Below the pieces are notes generated by a model. The model was given only the letters and a program-made list of their open reading frames with translations, was not told the DNA's origin and ran no database searches. The position numbers and the translations under genes were made by a program. This document shows, piece after piece, positions 38,797 through 50,669 of a stretch of DNA of 64,000 nucleotides. The DNA comes from Stentor roeselii. Its lineage: Eukaryota > Ciliophora > Heterotrichea > Heterotrichida > Stentoridae. Location: the NCBI GenBank assembly GCA_006503475.1, contig RSEH01000146.1, positions 57,085-121,084 of the forward strand, read 5' to 3'. Numbering within the stretch: the stretch's first letter is position 1; each line of letters begins with the position of its first letter.

Positions 38797-38801
38797 TTAT
38801 T

Positions 38802-41800
38802 TTAACTATCGCTTGTGAAGTCTGTAGATTTTTCTTTGCGTACTTCAGAAAGTTCATAACTGTTGAAATTTTTCTTTTTGAAATGATGAATAGTAGATGG
38901 TCTCACTTTTCCACGTCTTGAAAATGAAAATTTTCCGTAAATCACCTCGAAACATGAGAGAAAAGCTCCAAAAGTCCCCATAAGTCCGAAAACTGAGGCT
39001 AATAAATTTTCAGTGAAGTTTAAAGGGTTGTTATCAAGATTTCTTTTAGTGACCAGAGCTGTGGTGCTTAGTTTTAAGTTCAAAACAATAGAAATGGAAG
39101 CTTCTGACCTGAAACTAAGTAAAAATTACGTTTCTTGAGTGAGGGTTGAACCGATTTGATGGTTTTTTAGGTCTAGAATGTGATAACCTGAGGAATTTTT
39201 AGGAAAGTGGCTTGATTCTGACTTGAAGACCTGTTTATCTGGTACTGAAGGGATGAACTCGAAATTGAAGGAAGAGGATTTAAGACCTTTGAAGACTTCT
39301 TCTTCTTTTAATGGGTATAAAGGCACAAAAACCTTGCTTTTGTCTTCCGGGATTGAAGAAGAGACGCTGAGATTCGCTGATATGAATCCGCAATAAGTCG
39401 TTGATTTCCCTGTCAAAAGCTTGATTTGATGATCTCCGTTTAACTGAAAGTCTGTAAACTTCAAGCTTATCACACAATCGCCTTCAACATCTTCACAAGT
39501 GTAACTTGGCTCTTCTTGGATACTTGAAGAGTAGAAAAAGTTTGAAATACAATTTGTCTTTTTAACGGAAGGGTCAGAACAGAACTCAGAATAAGAATGG
39601 AAAATGATTTTCATGTCTAAACTTTTGGCATTAACTTCTTCATTTAGAGTCACAAGAGGAACCAATGTTTTAATCTCAGTGATGTTATCGTTGGTGTAGG
39701 TAAAAAAAGCAATTATTATACTTGAAGCTGCGAATATGTAAAAAGAAACTGAAAAAAAACCTCCAGGTAGAGTTTTTTTTAAAATAATAGGTTTTTCTAG
39801 CTTTTGCTCATGACTTGAAGTGAAAATATCGAGTTTTGTTAGAATTTTTCGCATTCCTGTGAAGCATAAACAGAAAACTATTATTAATCCGATGATTCCA
39901 AGAGAAGTGAAAAAGAAATTCAGAGCTAAACTATTTGTACTTGCAATTTTTTTGTTGTAGTTTTTAGGTTGCTCGCTTTTTGATTGTAGTTTGGCCTTTA
40001 TGACTTTAGGCGCAGAACTTCCTATTGGGCAACTGGATAAACTAGGACATTGTTTACAGTATGTTGCTCCTGGTTTTTCATTGAATTCTCCGAATTTGCA
40101 AGGTAAACATTGGGAGTTTATGATGGCTCCAACCTTTTGGAAATATAGACCTGGATCGCATTTGGTGCAATTTTTGTTGTTTAGATAAGTTCCTGCTGGG
40201 CAGGGCTCACAAATATTAAGTTGATTGAATACGCCATCAAAGCAAGGTAATGAATAAGAATCACTTTCCTCCAAGTTCACTTTCAACAAAGAATTATTTG
40301 GTACATCACTCACATCATACCCTAAACTTGAAGCGACTCCTCCAAAGACATATAAAGAATTTCCAATCCAATTCATGGAATGACTATGAACCCAGAGTTC
40401 AGATGGAAGTTGAATAGATGTTAAAGAATGTTCTTTTATATTGAAAATCATCAATTTTTTACTAATTTCTCCTCCAAATATAATCCCTCCAAGTATCAAA
40501 ATCGAATTTTCCACCAGAATAGAAGATGACTTGTATATATTCAGTTCTGAAAAATCATAAGTGTTATTCAACTCGTAGTAAGTGTTTTGAATATCATTTG
40601 TATCGAATTTTACGATAATTTTAAAGATTTTCGAATAAGGATTATAGTTTGAGTCTGTTGCTCCTACAATATAAATATATGTATTGTTTTCTTCACGACT
40701 AATAAAACATTGATGGTTTACAAGCTCCTTTGGTAAGGGTTTGTTACTTTGGATTTCTATGTATCTTGCCAGAGGGTAATGGTACATGATGATTTTGTCT
40801 CCGAAGGCTTTGGTTGAATCTTTGCCTCCAATAACAATAATGTAAAAACCATATTCAACTATGCACATTGAATGACGAGGGGGTAAAGAACCTGAACTTA
40901 CAGAGTTTATATACCAGGTTGAATAATCAAATGAGTAAAAGTGGTTTTCATTCAGTGCTTGTCCTTCACATGTTCCTCCCATGCACACAAATCCGTATCC
41001 TTTCAAATCTAAACAAGCCATCAGTTCTCTACTTTTCGGTATATTTCCATTTGATTGGGCTTTAGACCAACTTTCTTTTATTAGATCGAACTTCCAAATA
41101 TCATTTAAACATCCCTTGTTTTCATCAGAACCGCCATATATATATAAAGAGTGTTCATAAGCAAAACTCATGTGATTTTTTCTGGGTATTGGTCTAGACA
41201 CAAAGTTATTAAAATCATTCATCAAGTTTGTATCCATATCAAAAGTAGTGACCCAATTACTATTGCTTCCACTAACTCCAAGTAAAAAATAGATGAGATT
41301 ATTAAGCACTAAATAAGTAAATCCATTCAATTCCAATGAAAAATTTTTAACAAGTATCCATTCAAATCCCTTAAAAGAGTATTTATAAATGTTCTGATTT
41401 CGATGAGTTGAATTGTGTCCAAATGAAACATAAAGAAAGTCTCGATAAACTACCGCTGAATGAGATTCAATTAAAAATTCTAAAGTTTCAGACATTTCAG
41501 TCCAGGTTTCACTTTGGAGATCAAGTTTATAAAAAAGATGCCCTTGTTCATAAGTTCCTCCAAGTAAGTAAAGACAATCTTCATAAAAAGTTAAAGATGC
41601 GAAAGCTCTGGCACTTGGAATATTTCCTGAGGCTTTTAATTGTTTTACTGTCAAAGTTTCTGTATTGATCCTGAATAAAACTTACAAATAGAGGATGTTT
41701 GATAGTCCTGAATTTGTGATTCCACCAAAAACTCCCAAATAATTAATTCCTTTGTAAATGAATCGGCAACTGGCACTTCCCATTGATGCTTGCATTTTTT

Positions 41801-42185
41801 CACCTGATAAACTCACTTGTTCCCATATCATCTTGGTTAGATTAAATGAATAGATCTTGTCTGAAATGCCTTTCGATGTTTTGCCAAACATCACATAAAG
41901 CTTTTCTGATTGACTTAAAAATAACAGGGTATGGGATAATTCTGAAGGTTTTTCATTTGAAGATTCAAGGTATTGTCCCCAATTCAATGAATTTATATCG
42001 AAATAGTAAAGACTTGATGAGTATATTGAACGATCTCTTGTTTGTCCACCAAATATGATTATGCGATTTAATGCAGAGTGATATTCTGAAGAACTATGGA
42101 TCAGTTGAGGAGGATTTAGACCTGAATGTGCTAAACGCTCAACAGAGACTGATGCACAAATGCTTAGAAGAAGCAGAACAAACAT
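38802..42185 (-). CDS. Kelch-repeat, Cys-rich, multi-pass membrane protein
   Basis: Three exons (introns 41671-41685 and 39115-39129) give 1,117 residues. A signal peptide (MFVLLLLSICASVSV) is followed by kelch repeats forming one or two beta-propellers (recurrent LYVFGG, IYGGSDE, MGGT, VIGGKD). Then a Cys-rich block near 650-710 (CEPCPAGTYL, CDPGLYF, CLPCKFGEF) resembles the ephrin-receptor/GCC2-GCC3 repeat. Hydrophobic helices lie near 760, 815 and 1065, with a Ser-rich lumenal segment between and a short basic C-tail. It looks like a ciliate surface receptor or adhesion protein. No ligand is suggested by sequence. Confidence 0.85.
39115..39129 (-). other. 15-nt intron in kelch gene (3' intron)
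   Basis: GTAATTTTTACTTAG on the minus strand. It joins LTQET to FRSEASISIVLNLK and so adds the last 98 residues with a membrane helix. A is at position 10. Confidence 0.88.
41671..41685 (-). other. 15-nt intron in kelch gene (5' intron)
   Basis: GTAAGTTTTATTCAG on the minus strand. It joins SNILYL to INTETLTVKQL across two kelch-repeat frames. A is at position 10. Confidence 0.9.
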
Positions 42186-44208
42186 ATTATAATACTTCTC
42201 TATATTGATTTTTACTAAAATTTTATAGCTAATTACATGAATTACACATCATCGAAAGAATGAATATTTATTGTAGTACTATTGTTGAAATTTTATAATA
42301 TGCTACCAAAATATTATTATTTATCTTGAGAGATATTTAAAGCTTTAAAAATTTATCACTTTTTTTTATTCTCGAGCTTCACTTATCCTGCATTTAATTT
42401 AAACATTTCATAAATAAACACTTCTGAATTAGTCAAGACCAGAAAATTTCTAACCTCGAAAAAATTTAAATTCGAATAATCATCAAAGCTCCAACATTAT
42501 GAACTAATTTAGAATCAACCCAGTCTCTAAGGTCAAAGTGCAAAAATAAAGCAAAATGCTAAATTTTCAAGTATTTTTAATTTATATCTATTGTCTTAGA
42601 ACAGATCAATCGTGATTAAAATAATAATTGAAATTGTATTATCTTAACAATTAATTTTTTTGGATTAAAGAACTATTTTTTGAATATTGATCCGATTTTC
42701 TCAAAGTTGCAGAATGCTTGGTTCAGCCTTTGAAGATTTTCTTTTATATAATGCAGAAATACTCAGCTTTGGCACATAAAATGACTAAAAGTTACTCAAA
42801 GAAACTGAGATATTATTTATATATTCTCATATAAATTCATGTAATTATATTTTCGTTTGATTAAAATTAAACTAAAGTCCAAAGTCACTTCGAAAGAGTT
42901 CAAAGTAATCAAACCTTTAATCATTTTTAGTCATTTCAGTACTCTAGATAATAGTGATCACTTCAAATCAAGAGGAAAAGATTTTGATTCAACCTTTACC
43001 AAACTTTCTTATTAGAAGTTGTAAGAAGGTTAAATTATATTTTATAACTTTATCAAGTGTATATTAAAAAAATTTTAATGCAGATGTCAATAAAACTTCA
43101 AGAAATATCTCTGAAAAGGAAATTTTTGTATTAGCTGGAATAGAAATCTAATGATATACAAAGAAAAGCAAATTTCATTTTATCAACGATTTTATTTGAG
43201 AAGATAAAGACTATGCTCAAACTGGTTTTGCATTTTTCTGCTTCTGAAGAGTGATGGAAGTTCTTATTTGTTGTCTTTAGACAGGAGCTTGATTAAAATA
43301 TCAAAGATTTCCATATATTTCTATCAAATAATATCACAAACTGTACCAAGACTTTCTCCATATACTTTATTTTAATATCTAAGAATTTAAGTCCATATTA
43401 AGATTATAACCTTATCTCATATAAGTAAATTTTAATTCTTGTAATATAAACAAATTCAGAATATAAACAATCACTAACACCAACTTAACAATGAGAAAGG
43501 AAATAATTTATGATTACCATACCTCTGCTTCCTTCAATTTTTAAATATCCCAAATTTTAAAATCAGTCAAATTGGTTGACTTTCTAACCCTTCTTTAATC
43601 CTCATGAGCGAGTCTATTTCTGGATTGATGATAAAGAAGAGAATAACAGTGGAATGATGAAAAACTACTTTTCTAAGTTTTAAATAAAGGATTGATTCTA
43701 AAGGAAGTTGATGAAGGTAGAAGAGAGAGAATGTGATATAAATTGACTAGATTATTAGACAAGACTGAAAATTTAAGGAGATTTGGATTGATTACTCTAG
43801 AATCTCAATCCATGAACTGGAATGGAAATATTGTCTGCTATTAGATGTTTAGGTATAAAGAAGGAAAACAACTTTTGATTATTTGATTTAGGTGGAAAGC
43901 ATTGATTATATAAGCCTAGAAGTCCTAAAATTTATTTGGGTGCATGGTGATTACCTTATATATATTTTGTTTAATATAGAATTATTAGTCATTTAGGTAG
44001 AGTGGTTGACTTCCTTTTTCTTTCATTATATAAAAAGATAGGTTGTTAGAAACTCATATAAAACATCAAAATCCGATTGATTCATATTCCTCTAACTAAC
44101 CTTAATTATCCTCTAATTCAATCTTCTAAAAACTTAAATGTACCTCTCTATTGAAATTTAAATGAATATCTTCAATATCAAGAGCTCTAGTGATATCGAT
44201 TAAACAAA
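42186..44208. other. Two-kilobase AT-rich gene-free stretch
   Basis: No frame with coding character on either strand. It marks the change from the dense left part to the sparse right part of the window. I see no clear tandem repeat and no RNA-gene signature. Confidence 0.55.
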
Positions 44209-44289
44209 TTGCATCAAAAACTAAAATACAAATGGATAAATTTAAGGGTAAAATATAGACATTTATGTATTATTCTTTCTGAATATAAA

Positions 44290-45888
44290 ATGATTGATGA
44301 TGCTATTTATCTAGCTAAGGATATAATTGATGAGAATGCAGATGAACGATTCAATCATTTGAAAGTGTATGCCTCAAAGATAGTTATGCTCTCTTTTATG
44401 GAATTCGAAGAATATGAAGGAGATTTAGATTTCGGGAATATTTTCGATGCTTTAAAAGACATATTAAATAACATTCTGATGAGACTCAGAGAGAAAAATG
44501 TATCTGAAGAAGAAATTGATGAATTTATCAACACTGGAGAAAGGCATTTCTATAAAGTTTTTCTTTTCAAGCTAAAGTTCCAAGATCAACTGCTAGAAGA
44601 AATTATAAATGAACCTTCAATTACTAGAAATATTAGAATGAAAAACATCATCAAAAACTCTATAGAACATTACTTGAAAAAAGATCAGTTGATATTTACA
44701 AATGTCTGCATAAATATATCAGAATTTCTAAATTGCTTTAATTTCAAGCCTAGTATTTATACAGAAATGTATATATTGAAATTATTGAGCTTTTCAGTAT
44801 CCTCTGATGACCTTTCTAGAATATTAATAGAAAAATTAGGACATAGAGATCAATTCGTAACATGTTTTAATGACCCTAATAGTGAATCAAATGACGATAT
44901 TTGGGATATAGAGAGGATTCTATCAGTCCTTTTCCCCATTTTACTTGAACTTGAGCCTGAAAATCAGCCTTTAATGACTATCAAGCAAATTTTAGAAGAG
45001 ATCAACCCTATGATCAACAATATAGAATCTGTAGCAAATATAATCGCTTTCAAATTTTTTTCAGAGCCAAATGTTTTTATCGATACTCATCGTATCAATT
45101 CCATGGTTAGCTATTTTGGAAATAATAAAGATCTTTGTAGTGCTTCTCTTTGTAATTCCTTATTGAAAATCAGTATAACTAAACAAGGAAGCAAAAATTA
45201 CCTTTATCCAAAAGATTTGATTCATATAATCTACCCATTCGGTTATAAAGACTCTTCAAGATTTTCATTCGACAGGCTAATACTGATAGGACGTCTCAAC
45301 AATGATTATACTCAAAGTGATATTTTTCTTGATGAAAGATTTTCTAATCAAGAGTTAATTATCATCAGTGATGAAAAAGGCTATTACATTTCTGACTATT
45401 CAATTCAAGGCTTAACTTCGAGACTTTTAAATGATAATGAAGATTTCGAAGTTAAAGCAGGGACAATATTTAGACTTGAAAAGGTTTTTATCGTTGTGCT
45501 TAATGTTTTTGCTGATGACCAGGTGAGAAATATAGAAATGAATGTATTTCAAGGTGGGAAATATCCTAATCAAATTATTTGGGGGAAGCTTAATGGAGAA
45601 GGTGATATTATTGGAGTAGGAAATTTCACTCATGTTAAAATCGATGAAGAGCCGACTATGATAAAAGGTCAACCTTCTTTCTTGGTAAGTAGAGAACATT
45701 GCCACTTTGTCTTGAAAAATGGTAAAGTTTATCTGAAAAGCATCCCTGGTAAAAAAACATGGGTCAACTTAAAAGAACGAAAAGAATTAGAATCGACACA
45801 TCCATCTAAATTCTGGAGAATTTCCAATGGGGATACAATTAGGACTAAGGATGTTATGATGAAATTTGATCTATTTATAACTAGTTAG
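44290..45888 (+). CDS. FHA-domain protein with helical N-terminal part
   Basis: 532 residues from the first in-frame ATG, with the open frame reaching back to an in-frame TGA at 44191 (about 44209 with a non-ATG codon). The C-terminal 110 residues are an FHA domain: a GVGNFTHVKI strand, VSREHCHF (the Ser-x-x-His phosphothreonine-binding motif), then KTWVNL and an ISNGD turn. FHA domains bind phosphothreonine peptides. The first 380 residues are helical and acidic, without a known motif. An upstream exon cannot be excluded. It is isolated, with gene-free DNA on both sides. Confidence 0.75.
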   Translation: MIDDAIYLAKDIIDENADERFNHLKVYASKIVMLSFMEFEEYEGDLDFGNIFDALKDILNNILMRLREKNVSEEEIDEFINTGERHFYKVFLFKLKFQDQLLEEIINEPSITRNIRMKNIIKNSIEHYLKKDQLIFTNVCINISEFLNCFNFKPSIYTEMYILKLLSFSVSSDDLSRILIEKLGHRDQFVTCFNDPNSESNDDIWDIERILSVLFPILLELEPENQPLMTIKQILEEINPMINNIESVANIIAFKFFSEPNVFIDTHRINSMVSYFGNNKDLCSASLCNSLLKISITKQGSKNYLYPKDLIHIIYPFGYKDSSRFSFDRLILIGRLNNDYTQSDIFLDERFSNQELIIISDEKGYYISDYSIQGLTSRLLNDNEDFEVKAGTIFRLEKVFIVVLNVFADDQVRNIEMNVFQGGKYPNQIIWGKLNGEGDIIGVGNFTHVKIDEEPTMIKGQPSFLVSREHCHFVLKNGKVYLKSIPGKKTWVNLKERKELESTHPSKFWRISNGDTIRTKDVMMKFDLFITS

Positions 45889-47135
45889 ATAACAGAAAAG
45901 GTTTTAAAATTGTGATGTTTTTGATTTTTATGTTGTAGGTGGTAATTTTTAAAGGATTACTTGAGTATGAAGGTTAAATTAAGGTTTATAAGATCCTTAC
46001 CATGATTTAAATTCTTGCATTTAAGCTGTGCAATAAGAATTTATTTGAGAGATAAAAAGAGGATTAAACAAGAAATATTGATGCTTGTATTTAGTCAAGT
46101 TTTGCTTGAGTTTGAGATAATTTTGCAATACTTTCATCTTAAAGTTGAGATAATTATTAAAATCATCTAATAGAGGAACTATCTACTGATTTATTTCTGG
46201 CGAATTTTCGAAATAGATTAATCCTAATCGCCGAGATAATCTAAAATTAAATATAAATTGAAATAATGTTAATTTGATCCTGGATTATCAATGATCTAAA
46301 AAATACTTTAAAATTCAAACAGTTTAAATAATGAAATAAGTAATTCTCAACAAAACCATTTTTGGAGGAGTCCCTTTTAAATCATTTGAGTTGAGATTTT
46401 TCAAGTATCTCGCTTTTGATTGAAAAAATAATATTGTTATCTCTAACGCCGAAACTAGCATCAAATTTCAATAAATTTTTAAATTTCAAAGGAACAATAA
46501 ATAAACTAACAGGTAATCCAAGATTCTTTTAGATGTTCCAACGAATTAAAGCCTGCCCAATAAACCAATGAGTTGAAATAAGAAAAAACAGTAAAGCTTT
46601 CCAATAATTTTCTGGAAGAATAACTTTTTTCGTAGATTTTATTTAAAATTGTAGAGTAGACTACTTTCTAATTCTTAAAATACTGTGAAAAGTTCAATAT
46701 AAAAAGATATGAGGAATTAAAAGAATAAAATTAATGCTGGAATCTTGATGATGCTCTTTCTTAATTCTGAGATCAAAGAATGAACCTGCCAGATGCAATT
46801 TGAAAGGAATATAAGTATCGATATTGATAGGATACTTGATATTAGATCCATTTATATAAGCGTAAATTATGCTACTTTATTTATTAGTTCATGAAGATTA
46901 AGGGAATATTATATCATCAAACTTTCTTTTCTTTTCAAAAACGCTTAAAAATATAAAATCAAATTGTTTGTTTTTAGATGCATCTAATTTTCAATTGAAA
47001 ACTAATGACTGAACAACATTTATATAAAAATCAACAAATTAATTAATAAACTAAATTAGGCTTATTGAAATAAGAAATATTTATTCTAAAAGTTTAAAAT
47101 ACCCAAAACCTAAAGTAACTAAATGTAATAATCCT
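45889..47135. other. AT-rich gene-free stretch
   Basis: Stops are frequent in all six frames and no homology to neighbours is seen by eye. Confidence 0.5.
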
Positions 47136-48002
47136 ATGTGCGACAAATCAGCTATACTAAAGTCAATCAACACAATGACCATAGTCTGCTCTTCTCTTTC
47201 AGGTCTATTTTCACTAATCTTGATCATTCTCTACCTAAAAGTCGGAAGACAAGGTGGTTTATCCTTCCACATCCTCCTCTACATGTCAATAACCGATCTA
47301 ATCCGAAGTACATCCTTTATCTTAGTATCACAATTCATGAATCAACAACTATTTTGCCTATCAACAGCAGTTCTAATAAACAGTTCAATGTTAACCCATT
47401 CAATTTGGTCAGTTTACATAATCTTCATCATTTATCGAATTTACATCAAGTTCCCTACAGAGTCAGAATTTTACCTTAAAACTTGGACAATCAGTGGTTT
47501 TTTCATTCCTCCTTTATTTCATCTGCTTCCTCTCATAACGAACAGCTACGGAGAGAACGAAGGAGGCTGTACTTATAAAAAAGACGTAAATGGGATTATT
47601 TGGAGAGGTGTTCAAGAATTTTTTATGTTTGGAATTGTTTTTATAGGGATTTTTACTTATTTTAAAGTGATTAGAAAGATGCAGAAGGTTAAAATGATTG
47701 GGATTAAAGAGATATTGTTTGAAAAAGGAATGATTTATACTATCATTTTCTTTTTTACTTTGATATTTGTTATTTTGTTTCGGTTTCTGGACTTTTTTGT
47801 TGGATTTTGTAGAATTTATCCTTTTGCTTTTATTTCTTATGGACTTACTTCTTGTCATGGGGTGTTTAATTTTTTGGCTTTCATGGGAAATCGAGGGTTT
47901 TGGAAAGAGTTGACGAGGATAAACGATTCACTTATGGACCAGTCAGAGTCTTATGATATAGTCGCTAGAATCATTTGTGATAATGAGATGAATAATGCTT
48001 GA
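47136..48002 (+). CDS. Seven-helix receptor, cAMP-receptor-like (paralogue A)
   Basis: 288 residues with seven hydrophobic helices and an N-terminus too short for a large ligand domain (MCDKSAILKS). Helix 3 ends IIYRIYIKFP, the second extracellular loop carries the conserved Cys in GGCTYK followed by IIWRGVQE, and helix 7 reads SCHGVFNFLAFMGNRGFW. This pattern fits the cAMP-receptor-like (class E/GPR157-type) GPCR group found in slime moulds and ciliates. The C-tail keeps SYDIVARII, shared with the two other copies. It ends with TGA. It is tail-to-tail with paralogue B. Confidence 0.8.
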   Translation: MCDKSAILKSINTMTIVCSSLSGLFSLILIILYLKVGRQGGLSFHILLYMSITDLIRSTSFILVSQFMNQQLFCLSTAVLINSSMLTHSIWSVYIIFIIYRIYIKFPTESEFYLKTWTISGFFIPPLFHLLPLITNSYGENEGGCTYKKDVNGIIWRGVQEFFMFGIVFIGIFTYFKVIRKMQKVKMIGIKEILFEKGMIYTIIFFFTLIFVILFRFLDFFVGFCRIYPFAFISYGLTSCHGVFNFLAFMGNRGFWKELTRINDSLMDQSESYDIVARIICDNEMNNA

Positions 48003-48218
48003 AGAAAATTGAAATAATTTCGCAATTATTATAAATTTTTAGAAGTAGTTTTAATTATAAAAATTTTTGAATGTTTGAGCAAAAGACATTTCAGATATTT
48101 TATGAGAAATTCTCTAGTATTTTATTTAGATCTTTATTCATTCGGCTCAGATATTTAAAATGAGAGTTTATATTAGAAAGGAAAAGTTACTTAATTAATC
48201 TACAATCCTAAACTTTAA

Positions 48219-49085
48219 TTAACTCCCGAACATCTCTTTATCACTAATAATACTCTGAACTATATCAAAAGATTCAGATTTATCCATCTTCAAATCCTTA
48301 ATCCTAACCAACTCTCTCCAAAAGCTTCGATTTCCCATAAAAGCCAAGAAATTCAAAGTTCCATGAGAGGCTACCAAGCTATAAGCCAAGAAAGCAAAAG
48401 GATAAATGCTACAAAATCCAAAAAAATAATCCAAAAACCGAAACAAAATAACAAAAATCAAAGTAAAAAAAAAAATGATAGAGTAAATCATTCCTTTTTC
48501 AAACAAAACTTCTCGAATACTAATAATTTTAGTCCTTTTCATCTTTCTAACAACTCTAACATAAGCTAAAATTCCGACAAGAACAATAAAAAACATTCCA
48601 AACTCTTGAAACCCTCTCCAAATCATTCCATGAAAATCAGCTTTAAAGGTACAAATTCCTTCGTTCTTTCCATAGCTGTCAGTTGAAAGAGGAAGTAAAT
48701 GAAAGAGTAGAGGAATAAAAAATCCTGTAATTGTCCAAGTCTTTAGGTAAAATTCTGATTCTGAAGGAAAGTTGATGTAGATGCGGTAAAGAATGAAGAT
48801 TATGTAAATTGACCAGATTGAGTGGATTAAAAGAGAACTGTTTATGAGAATCGCTGTTGAGAGGCAAAGCCATCTTAGGTTTATTAACTCGGATACAAGG
48901 ATTAAGCATGTACTTCGGATTAGGTCTGTTATTGACATGTAGAGAAGGATGTGGAAGGATAAACCACCTTGTCTTCCTAGCTTTAGGTAGAGAAGCATTA
49001 AGATTATGGAGCATAGGCCTGAAAGTGCTGAGCATGAGATGGTTACTATGCTCATGGACTTTAAAATATCTTCTTTGTTGCACAT
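48219..49085 (-). CDS. Seven-helix receptor, cAMP-receptor-like (paralogue B)
   Basis: 288 residues, same length and register as paralogue A: MCNKEDILKS start, GRQGGLSFHILLYMSITDLIRST, GICTFKADFHGMIWRG, and FLAFMGNRSFW. Most differences are conservative, so the copies arose by inverted duplication not long ago, and selection has kept both frames. Ligand and G-protein partner are unknown. Confidence 0.8.
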   Translation of the reverse strand: MCNKEDILKSMSIVTISCSALSGLCSIILMLLYLKLGRQGGLSFHILLYMSITDLIRSTCLILVSELINLRWLCLSTAILINSSLLIHSIWSIYIIFILYRIYINFPSESEFYLKTWTITGFFIPLLFHLLPLSTDSYGKNEGICTFKADFHGMIWRGFQEFGMFFIVLVGILAYVRVVRKMKRTKIISIREVLFEKGMIYSIIFFFTLIFVILFRFLDYFFGFCSIYPFAFLAYSLVASHGTLNFLAFMGNRSFWRELVRIKDLKMDKSESFDIVQSIISDKEMFGS

Positions 49086-49639
49086 TTTTTATTAAAGATT
49101 TACTCTTAATCGGGTTTAGTTATTTTTAAGCTTTAGTTTAGATTTTTAGTGAGGATTTATAAATAGAGTAACAATAATTAGCTCAATATAAGTTCAGAAT
49201 TTTCTCTTCTCATATTCTTTGGTGATTCTAAACATTAGCATATTGTAATAAACTCTGATTTAAGTTCTTTAGGTCCATCACATCTTATAGAAATAAAACA
49301 ATGTTATTGTAATCATATCAATTTTCTGATTATTTACATGAATATATTATATAAGAAAAGCTGTACGGAAGATGGAGATTTAATATCACAGGAGTTTAGA
49401 AATATTGATATGGTAGACATCTTGTCTTGTTTTATAGTTAAGAAAATGAAGATTCCCAAGAGAATCCATATGAAAAAGATTATGAATTTACGGTGTACTA
49501 ATTTTCCCATAAATATATATATTTATAGGAATATTCAAGCAAAGTAGTTAAAATAAGCAAAGCTTCTTACAATATATAATAAAAAAAATCAATAAACTAA
49601 AGTTTCAATAAAATTCCTATAATTCTTCAATAATTCGCC

Positions 49640-50200
49640 TCCGACCTACAAACACTTTAATTTCATTGATCATAACATTAGCGAACCAGTTAATATCTTT
49701 GATTGAACCAGCATCAGATTCGAATGACCTCTACACAGAAAAAAGCTGCAGTTTTAAAAAATATCAGAAAGAATTTCACCAGCTCTTCTTTTTATGCAGA
49801 AAAACTGATAAACCTTGCACTATACAAACTTCCCACTTCTTAGAAAACCTGAAAGCCCTCAAGGCTCAGAAATCGTTAAAATGTTTATCACGAAATAAAT
49901 GAATGAAGAAGGAGTTCTTTTACTACGACAACAGTCACTGAACTCCAATAACTACTGAAAAAATGTAAAATTATTTAAAAGCTGTAGTCACGGGTCGAGT
50001 CAATCAAAACAACAAACAGCAACTTAACGTCTTCCTTACTGAAGATAAACATTGACAGGAATTGGAAGATCTGGACAAATAATTGAGCATAAGAAAGTGA
50101 TTTCGAGTGAAAAATCATGGAGAACACAAAGTATTTCATATAAGTGTAAAGCTGAGTTACTCCTAATTACATCCTGCTCAGTTCATACAGATCTCCAGCT
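49640..50200 (+). pseudogene. Decayed copy of the C2HC zinc-finger gene at 33389-34306
   Basis: The segment 49666-49760 reads ANQLISLIEPASDSNDLYTEKSC, closely matching ANQLVALIEPASDSIDLCTEISC of the intact gene. Further along the same strand, ELEDLDK near 50065 and VKLSYS-stop-LHPAQFIQI near 50150-50195 match AELGDLDN and VKLSYSSRHPAQYIQI of the same protein in the right order. Stops and frameshifts interrupt all segments. A possible N-terminal start (MVDI near 49411) is only weakly supported. Confidence 0.85.
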
Positions 50201-50294
50201 CTAAAGACAATATTTAAAGCTAAATAATCTTTAAAGATTCCACCGTACTCAACGACAGCCAATTTAAAGGTTTTTAAAGTAATCCATAATAAAT

Positions 50295-50669
50295 ATGAGA
50301 AGAAAACAGAAAAGAGGAGTTTATTCTAATAAGACTATCAAGGTTTGCCCTACATGTGTCGTTTGGTGCTCTGTTTGTAAAGGAATCTGCAAAGTCTCTC
50401 ATGGGTTTCAACTTGATCACCCCTCTGTTGCTAGCTGGCATAATGGCTTTGATGAAAATAGAAACCTTATGCGAAAGGAATATAAATTGCATAAACTTGG
50501 ATTTGGAAGTTTGGAGGATGGGAACAGGTTTTTGTGTTATTCTCAGAAAAGTCATAAAATTAAAAGAAAATCTGGAAAAGACATCAGCAAGATGGACACT
50601 CTGAAGAAAAGGGAAATGAAAGAAATTTTAACAGATGACATCAGATTAAGTCGAATAGGGATTTGCTGA
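50295..50669 (+). CDS. Hypothetical 124-residue ORF
   Basis: ATG-to-TGA frame with four Cys at the N-terminal side (KVCPTCVVWCSVCKGIC) and many Lys near the end. A second frame over the same bases is also open for 82 codons with hydrophobic content, so this may be a damaged gene read in either frame. It follows the decayed gene copy immediately. No family recognised. Confidence 0.3.
   Translation: MRRKQKRGVYSNKTIKVCPTCVVWCSVCKGICKVSHGFQLDHPSVASWHNGFDENRNLMRKEYKLHKLGFGSLEDGNRFLCYSQKSHKIKRKSGKDISKMDTLKKREMKEILTDDIRLSRIGIC

Noticed and set aside
49338-49547. 69-codon frame before the decayed zinc-finger copy as a separate gene
   Set aside because: It contains MVDI like the parent start but no metal ligands line up; at best it is the damaged 5' end of the relic.
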